Shown: piece by piece, positions 9,401-13,994 of the stretch
Layout: each line of letters opens with the position of its first letter
Numbering within the stretch: the stretch's first letter is position 1
Assembly (NCBI GenBank): GCA_015852425.1
Contig: JAAAIG010000947.1
Location: forward strand, 1-13,994
Reading direction: 5' to 3'
Length of the DNA: 13,994 nt
From: Gryganskiella cystojenkinii
Taxonomy: Eukaryota; Mortierellomycota; Mortierellomycetes; Mortierellales; Mortierellaceae
Notes under the pieces: generated by a model
What the model saw: only the letters and a program-made list of their open reading frames with translations
What the model was told of the DNA's origin: nothing
Database searches by the model: none
Position numbers and translations under genes: made by a program

Positions 9401-9991
9401 TAAACGTCGACGCGGTCATATGCGATTGCGGCCATGCAGCCAAAGACTCTAAGAAAACCAAATGTAGAATGGTAGGTGAGTCAAGGGTGTCATTGACAAT
9501 AATTCCAAGTGCAAAGAAAGACATCTTAAAGGTGCTGCATACCTCAAAGTGATGGCGCGCGCGAGCTGGTCGTTCGACTTCAAAACAGGAGTTATACGCT
9601 TGATCGTCTCATCCACGTTTGAGATGCTCTTCAGATGAGGTTGGCTCTTTTTGAAGACTTGGAGGATGGCATGTCTCTGGATGTTATTACTATAAGTTAA
9701 TAAAGAGTGAATCAGAGTGAGTTTCCAGGCAACTTTTCCCTACCCATTCTTACGCAGAGGGAGCCCAAAAAACAAACAAGAAGTGGGCTACCTTTGACGA
9801 TAATAATCGGCCAACTTGAGAATGGCCGCACTGATAAGCACCGGGTATGGGAAATCGTCAAAGAGTCTTGGAAAAGAGGCGATCGCGTGGAGTTGTTCTG
9901 CGGATCTCTGTGTTCTGTATTCGGCCTCAAGCTCGACCAGGCGTTTGAATCCGGCCTCATCAGTGGCCTTATTGGTTTTGATGGGGGCCAT
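6475..9991 (-). CDS. INTS7: Integrator complex subunit 7 (8 exons)
   Basis: INTS7 is a helical-repeat subunit of the nuclear Integrator complex, which cleaves snRNA and other nascent Pol II transcripts. Exons on the minus strand: 9991-9792, 9689-9543, 9448-9395, 9310-8860, 8785-8242, 8152-8022, 7930-7532 and 7428-6475. They join in phase to 2880 nt, 959 aa; as I recall, human INTS7 is about 962 aa. Landmarks shared with the animal protein: FPRLFDDFPYPVLI and ILKLADYY (about residues 40-63), the NNIQRHAILQVF and NVDETIKRI segment, LARAITLR (about 109-116), HSLDSSEAMEVSAAIYAADR (about 136-156), ASHSLVDVNQQISLLL, a YSLWLSSLQTLALAESSL motif (about 600-617) and FPTWIPQEFF close to the C-terminus. 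All seven introns are GT-AG, 74-103 nt; intron 3 holds a TACTAAT branch site. A Ser-rich, acidic linker lies at about 794-835. The gene is tail-to-tail with VPS52. Overall identity is strong although the C-terminal third is divergent. Confidence 0.92.
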
Positions 9992-10097
9992 TGCTGAGAG
10001 TCTCTTCTCCTTTTTTGGTGGCGATTGTAAATGTGATCGCTTTCTGGTAAGTGCTTGAAAGGAGAGCGAGTGCGGTTGATTCCGAGATTGAGGGACG

Positions 10098-10126
10098 GAT
10101 GAATGACTGAATGGATGAATGAATGA
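10098..10126. repeat. Degenerate GAAT/GATG microsatellite
   Basis: About seven imperfect units of the tetranucleotide type GAAT/GATG (GGATGAATGACTGAATGGAT and following) upstream of INTS7. A simple repeat with no coding meaning that I can see. Confidence 0.6.
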
Positions 10127-10209
10127 GATTGAGTCATGGGAAGAGAAGAAAAGGAAACGCGCTCTTCGAGTGCCTTTTGCCCTGGAACAGAGGAAACAAA
10201 AAAGACAGT

Positions 10210-10226
10210 CCCAGATCCCAGATCCC
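10210..10226. repeat. Short tandem repeat of CCCAGAT
   Basis: CCCAGATCCCAGATCCC is two full units and one partial unit of a 7-base repeat, in the region upstream of INTS7. It may be a factor binding site or chance. Confidence 0.5.
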
Positions 10227-10414
10227 GTGCACTGGACTCAATTTGACTGGGATTAGACTTTTCTTTCTTTGCCTCTCCAAAGAGCGCCCGTTGGATTATT
10301 TTTTCGTAGGAAAACAACAGGCCGCCAATTGAGCTTGGGACTGCGACCAGAGCACCGTCACTCACCTATAAAAATCTTTGACATACCGGAAAATAATGGC
10401 TCTTTGAACAACCA

Positions 10415-10439
10415 GGTCATAGTCACTTACACTATGACC
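10415..10439. other. Perfect 9-bp inverted repeat (hairpin or palindromic site)
   Basis: GGTCATAGT, a 7-base spacer CACTTAC, then ACTATGACC. The arms are perfectly complementary. It lies between the TATA-like box and the putative leader donor, so it could form a stem in the INTS7 leader RNA or be a palindromic DNA binding site. Confidence 0.7.
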
Positions 10440-10497
10440 CTAGGGAGATAAAAGTTGTCGCCTATTTGCCTTTCTGTGGCCGGGCCTCCGTTCCCCT

Positions 10498-10505
10498 CTT
10501 TTATA
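10498..10505 (-). promoter_or_regulatory. TATA-like box upstream of INTS7
   Basis: TATAAAAG on the minus strand (GCTATAAAAGAGG), about 507 bases upstream of the INTS7 start codon and oriented toward it. The distance is long for a direct leader, but fits better if the leader carries the intron proposed at 9994-10365. Confidence 0.35.
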
Positions 10506-11243
10506 GCAACCCGACTCCTCGAAAGGGAGAGCCTTTTTTTGCGGAGGGCCCCACTGTCAACAGGGGTACTCCTTCCTGAGAAGGCTGAAATGCTCTTCAG
10601 CTTCTGCTTCTACTATTCTTCTTACTACTTCTACCAGAAACAAAATAATAAAACAAAATTAATAGCGTATGCTGGAACTCTTCAGCTGTTGTCCAGTACT
10701 CAACCGTCAGTGGTATGTCGTTATCCAAGTTCCATACTTCTCTGGCAACCGAGAAGAGAATCTTTATTCTTTGTTTCCCACCCCCTTTTTTTTGTCCCCA
10801 TGCTGTATGTTGAAGACAAGCACTATCCCACCTCACAGGGAATGGGATCCTGCTCTAGATAAAACTGGCTGACCCAGTTGAACATTGTTTTCCTTTGTGG
10901 AGTCAACGGAAATGTGTCTCAGAAGAGAACGGGGTTCTCCATGCTTTTTTTTTTTTTCCCTTTCTCATTTCTTATCAGATCCTGGAGTCGGACAGTAACA
11001 AAGTGCATAATAGCGCTGACTCGTTTCTTTTTCCCCCGTGGGAAGTTGATGTCCATGGAATTCGTGGAAGGATCCTGAACGACAAAAGACAAAGGATTTC
11101 CATTCGATTTTCATTCCATGCAGCGCGCGTGAAAGACAAAAAAAAATGATGTACCGAACACGGAAAAAAGAGCTAGAAGAGAACTGGTTGTGTCGCTCAT
11201 GCTTCCTTTCACAAAGCCAAACAAAAAACATGTCTTCTGTCTC
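10506..11243. other. Intergenic region without recognised gene
   Basis: Between the proposed INTS7 promoter and the F-box gene 3' end I see no protein gene, tRNA or rRNA. Open frames here are short, start without good ATG context and contain low-complexity Phe/Ser-rich peptides read from T/C tracts. Several T8-T12 runs occur (for example near 10786 and 10946), some of which could mark 3'-end regions. Confidence 0.5.
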
Positions 11244-11249
11244 TTTAAT
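11244..11249 (-). terminator. Variant poly(A) signal ATTAAA of the F-box gene
   Basis: ATTAAA read on the minus strand, 27 bases after the TAG stop of the F-box-like gene. No AATAAA occurs nearby, so this common variant is the best candidate signal. Confidence 0.45.
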
Positions 11250-11275
11250 CTATGTCGGCCTGTATTTCGCTCAGT

Positions 11276-13183
11276 CTATGAGAAGTACTCGCTAAATTCT
11301 ATGGCGCCAACTCGGATCTGGGGCGCTTTCTGTCCCCAATACGTGATCACTTCCTTGCCCTGTTCTTCCTTCTCGGGCTCAAACACCCATCCGACCCGCC
11401 ACAAGAACTCCATCGTATGAACCGATTCCATGACCTCATTCAACTCGACACCGAAACACCGTTCAAGATCCAAGATCTTCAAACCCGTGAGTTTCTTGGG
11501 GATCTGATCGATAAACACCCGAGTCAGGGGCCATCGACCCATCAGCTGCAGGGTTTGGAGTTTGGGCAAGTCCAGGATCGGATCCATTGGGTTCTCGGGT
11601 CGACCGCAGGACTCTAATCCATTCACCATCAGTCTCAAAGTAACGAGATTGGGGCAATATTGGAGCGACTCGAATCGGAACTCGAGTGCAATATCCCATT
11701 GAAGTTGCAACTCGTGCAGGAACGGCATGTGGAAATTCGAGAGGTGTGTACTCCAAAACGTCAAGGTCGACTTCTCGACAGATCGACGCTCCATCGAGGT
11801 TGCCTTCAGTACTCGCAAGGATTGACTCAACCCGATCGCGGCATCCTGAATCGCATGCTTGAGATTGTAATGTTCTCCAGATATATAGAGTCGCTCGATC
11901 GGTGGTAGACAAGGTGGCGCCGTCCATCGATCCGCCAAAGTAACATCACTGGCAGTCGGCGCCGTGGGAAAATCGACAACTGGTACCCCCATCCTGTGCA
12001 TGTACAGGTCCACAACGTCGCTGAACGTATCCGGTCCGGGGACATAGGTATCCAAAACTTTGAGATTCTTACAGCGGGTCAACAGCTGTGCCTCATTCAT
12101 AGGTCTCTCTCCCTCCCCGAAATCCATCGCTAACCGTTCCAGTTCCTCAACAGGGACTTTATCAATCATGGACCAAGCCACGGTCCAGGATCGTGTGTCC
12201 AGGACAGTCAATTTTTTGAACGCCAGCGGGATCCGAACCAATTCCGGGGATGATCCGTTATCGTACAGCTCGAACTCCGTGAGTCCTCCGAGGGTAAGTT
12301 CTCGCAAGGTCCCAAAGGTGCGATCATGGGTTTGGATCCAATCCACGAGCTCATCGAGTTTCTCCTCGGTTTCCTCCAGAGATTCGATATGTTGAATGTC
12401 GAGGCCCTGGAGTTTTGACAGGAAAGGTAACGCCTCTCGGAACTGATGGACTCTCAATGCCGAGAGTCGGAGACTGAGCAAATGAAAATTGCAATGCAGC
12501 ATAAAGAGTTGATCGAGTCTTGAGAGAATTGTCCGGTCCTTGTCCACACGTTGTTGTACAACCCTTGCCTTGTCCACGTTGATCTTGTTCGCCGATGAGG
12601 CGGCTTTGAACAAGGCCGTCATGTCCATAACACCGGTGAAATGATTTCGTCCGCCAAAGACCGTGGGGATCGCACATCGGGCCAGGAAGGAATGGTCCTG
12701 TTTCCTGTAGTGGTAAAAGTACTTGCGAACTCCACCCTCACCACGGTGCAGGACTGGCAACACCGACTCCTTTTTAGTGTCAATTTCACTGAGATCAGCA
12801 GGGTCCTTCTTTTGGAGTTGAGCGAGGTAGCCGTCTCTGGATTCGTCCCATTCTTCTTCCTCGTCTTCTTCCCCCTGAGCGATGGGTGGCAATTGCTCTC
12901 GGAGAGAAGGTTCGAGCTCGGAGAGGAACAATTTCAAGAGTAGGACGAGGCGTTCCTCTTTCTGTTCTGGGGTCCATGAACGATGATCATGGACGACAAG
13001 AAACGGGTTTCGGTACAGGAGTGGGACCGTGAGATGAAAGACGGTACTGTTGACTCGAAGTAGGGAGATTAAGGTTGGGAGTTGGTTGTTACGGAGGTAA
13101 GAGAGAACATGTTCCAAGCACTCGACAAAGAGAGTGGGTGTCTTTGAAGGCAGGGAGGTATCTTTGGTCGAGGGCACTGACAT
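11276..13183 (-). CDS. F-box-like / leucine-rich repeat protein, intronless
   Basis: A single 635-codon exon. Residues about 17-65 (TLFVECLEHVLSYL, then LPTLISLLRVNSTVFHLTVP and LLYRNPF) match the F-box-like pattern common in Mortierella and Mucor proteins: a Leu-rich helix, Leu-Leu-Arg-Val-Asn, then a Val-Pro-Leu-Leu-Tyr-Arg segment. An acidic tract lies near residue 105. From about residue 215 on there are irregular leucine-rich repeats (LSLRLSALRVHQF, LRELTLGGLTEFELY, LKVLDTYVPG, LVTLRLMVNGLE, LQTLQLMGRWPLT, LKILDLERCFGVEL), as in substrate adaptors of SCF ubiquitin ligases. The F-box is expected to bind Skp1 and the LRR a target, which is unknown. The protein ends in a GWVFEPE segment and a short tail. 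The ATG at 13183 precedes the F-box by 16 residues and is the natural start. Such genes form large families in these fungi, so the specific role cannot be inferred. Confidence 0.85.
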   Translation of the reverse strand: MSVPSTKDTSLPSKTPTLFVECLEHVLSYLRNNQLPTLISLLRVNSTVFHLTVPLLYRNPFLVVHDHRSWTPEQKEERLVLLLKLFLSELEPSLREQLPPIAQGEEDEEEEWDESRDGYLAQLQKKDPADLSEIDTKKESVLPVLHRGEGGVRKYFYHYRKQDHSFLARCAIPTVFGGRNHFTGVMDMTALFKAASSANKINVDKARVVQQRVDKDRTILSRLDQLFMLHCNFHLLSLRLSALRVHQFREALPFLSKLQGLDIQHIESLEETEEKLDELVDWIQTHDRTFGTLRELTLGGLTEFELYDNGSSPELVRIPLAFKKLTVLDTRSWTVAWSMIDKVPVEELERLAMDFGEGERPMNEAQLLTRCKNLKVLDTYVPGPDTFSDVVDLYMHRMGVPVVDFPTAPTASDVTLADRWTAPPCLPPIERLYISGEHYNLKHAIQDAAIGLSQSLRVLKATSMERRSVEKSTLTFWSTHLSNFHMPFLHELQLQWDIALEFRFESLQYCPNLVTLRLMVNGLESCGRPENPMDPILDLPKLQTLQLMGRWPLTRVFIDQIPKKLTGLKILDLERCFGVELNEVMESVHTMEFLWRVGWVFEPEKEEQGKEVITYWGQKAPQIRVGAIEFSEYFS

Positions 13184-13303
13184 TGCTTATTTTGTTGATA
13201 AGGTTTTAGAGAGGAGTAGTGCAGTAGGGTAAAGAACGGAAAGAATAAAAAAGAAGGAAGGAAGAGACAAGAAAGAGTCAGCGAAGGAATAGTCCTAAAG
13301 TGA
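13184..13303 (-). promoter_or_regulatory. Upstream region of the F-box-like gene
   Basis: Only about 120 bases lie between the F-box ATG and the divergent open frame on the right. On the minus strand it is T/C-rich (CTTCCTTCCTTC type), a usual fungal leader or core promoter composition. The true promoter may extend into the retroelement-like sequence. Confidence 0.4.
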
Positions 13304-13994
13304 TCACAGGAACGAAGTGTGCGTATGCCCAGAGTGTGTCCATTCAAAATGCTCCATTCACATTCGCGCCTTTGGAGCACATTCTTGTTTTTTCAGTCGT
13401 TAAGCAAAGGTGAGCGGAAATCAAGAAAGTGGTCACACGTGACATTGCCACCAATTGACTGCTATTATCCCTTCCTCCATGGAGACCCAGAACACGTCCC
13501 CCTTGACTCTGTTCTTAGCACTCTTACCACAGATTGGATCGCACCCGCGGAGCGACCTCCTCAACCCCCTACATGGCGGATGGATCAAGTCTTTCGTGTT
13601 ATTTACAATGACGAAGACCAACGCCAAGGACACTTGGAGTTCATTCCTGCTCAAGAACGCCCCCTTGGTCTCCGACGGAACCAGGCCTTTGAACAGAACG
13701 TCCGTAGTGGCACCTTTCAAGCGTCTGACTCTCTCCTTCGACTACTCGACCAGGACACGCTCATCAACACAACGGATTCTTTGAGCCAACGGATCAATGC
13801 CAACTGCTCTCGACCAGGAACGGATTCTAACTTCGGGACCATGTCAACGAGCGCTTTTCGACGGCTGCTCTCCAAACCAAAGGAACCTGTGGACGTGGTG
13901 GTCGTCCCTCCCTCCACCACCCCACGTCACGACCTCACGCCTCGATTTTGGAAGCTTTTCTGGAAGGCAGACATCCCCCACCGTGCTCGCACGG
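13304..13994 (+). mobile_element. LINE-like ORF2 fragment with zf-RVT end (open to the window edge)
   Basis: One frame is open from after TGA 13301-13303 to the right edge, with in-frame ATG at 13325 and 13349 (215 codons from the latter). Its distal part reads MSTSAFRRLL (13841 on), a spacer, then FWKLFWKADIPHRAR (13946-13990). This matches the zf-RVT pattern found after the reverse transcriptase domain of many LINE ORF2 proteins: an S-A-[YF]-x-x-L-L element followed by W-K-x-[LIF]-W-x(3)-[IV]-P-x-[KR]-x-[KR]. The reverse transcriptase domain itself is not in the window, so the copy seems 5' truncated, and the upstream part of the frame may be host or diverged element sequence. The Cys/His ligands would lie beyond the window. 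The alternative is a host gene derived from such an element. Confidence 0.5.

Larger units (their letters stand above)
9994..10365 (-). other. Possible 5'-UTR intron of INTS7
   Basis: On the minus strand a consensus donor, ATAG|GTGAGTGA, occurs at 10365 and an acceptor, ACTCTCAG, ends at 9994, two bases before the INTS7 ATG. Together they would define a 372-nt leader intron. The TATA-like box lies a further 130 bases upstream. Splice signals are good but there is no coding phase to support the pairing, so this is an inference. Confidence 0.3.

Noticed and set aside
9712..10365. 217-codon open frame on the minus strand overlapping the first INTS7 exon
   Set aside because: It starts without ATG, overlaps the well-supported INTS7 exon 1 in another frame, covers an intron, and has no recognisable domain.
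10455..10872. 135- and 67-codon plus-strand frames between INTS7 and the F-box gene
   Set aside because: The longer one lacks an ATG start; both are Phe/Ser-rich products of T/C tracts with no family resemblance.
11417..12943. Several plus- and minus-strand frames inside the F-box gene
   Set aside because: They are shadows of the 635-codon frame, without domains of their own.
13433..13784. Open frames of 95 and 109 codons on the two strands at the right end
   Set aside because: They overlap the longer plus-strand frame that ends in the zf-RVT-like motif and show no domain themselves.
1..13994. CRISPR array, tRNA, rRNA, or bacterial or phage system
   Set aside because: No regularly spaced repeats, no tRNA T-loop pattern in a foldable context, and all genes are eukaryotic with spliceosomal introns.

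Overview
The window looks like nuclear DNA of an early-diverging fungus. Mortierellomycota or Mucoromycota is my best guess. Grounds: genes with many short (74-207 nt) GT-AG introns with CTAAC/TACTAAT-type branch sites and T-rich 3' ends, a fungal-style F-box/LRR gene without introns, a repetitive Cys-rich secreted protein of a kind I associate with Mortierella, and a LINE-like fragment. The taxonomic call is inference.

Layout, left to right. (1) 1-1441, minus: a secreted, His-rich, Cys-repeat protein gene that starts with a clean signal peptide. Its reading frame is broken several times, including a TGA inside a repeat unit, so I call it a probable pseudogene. (2) 1442-2279: intergenic DNA between two divergent genes. 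(3) 2280-5985, plus: VPS52, a subunit of the GARP/EARP tethering complex, which I resolve into 13 exons (2301 nt, 766 aa). (4) 5986-6474: tail-to-tail gap holding poly(A) signals for both neighbours and a short orphan plus-strand piece that encodes a likely signal-anchor segment. (5) 6475-9991, minus: Integrator complex subunit 7 (INTS7), resolved into 8 exons (2880 nt, 959 aa), almost the length I recall for the human protein. (6) 9992-11275: about 1.28 kb with no convincing protein gene, but with a TATA-like box, a 9-bp perfect hairpin and a possible 5'-UTR intron, all in INTS7 orientation. (7) 11276-13183, minus: an intronless 635-aa F-box/LRR-like protein. (8) 13304-13994, plus: an open frame running off the window whose end looks like the zf-RVT region of a LINE ORF2.

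The genes do not form a pathway: VPS52 acts in endosome-to-Golgi traffic, INTS7 in nuclear RNA 3'-end processing and transcription attenuation, and the F-box protein probably in ubiquitin ligase targeting. The most notable content is a well-conserved INTS7 in what appears to be a fungus, a lineage in which Integrator was long thought to be missing. All exon models were built by hand from splice consensus, reading phase and remembered family motifs. They have not been checked by alignment or RNA data.
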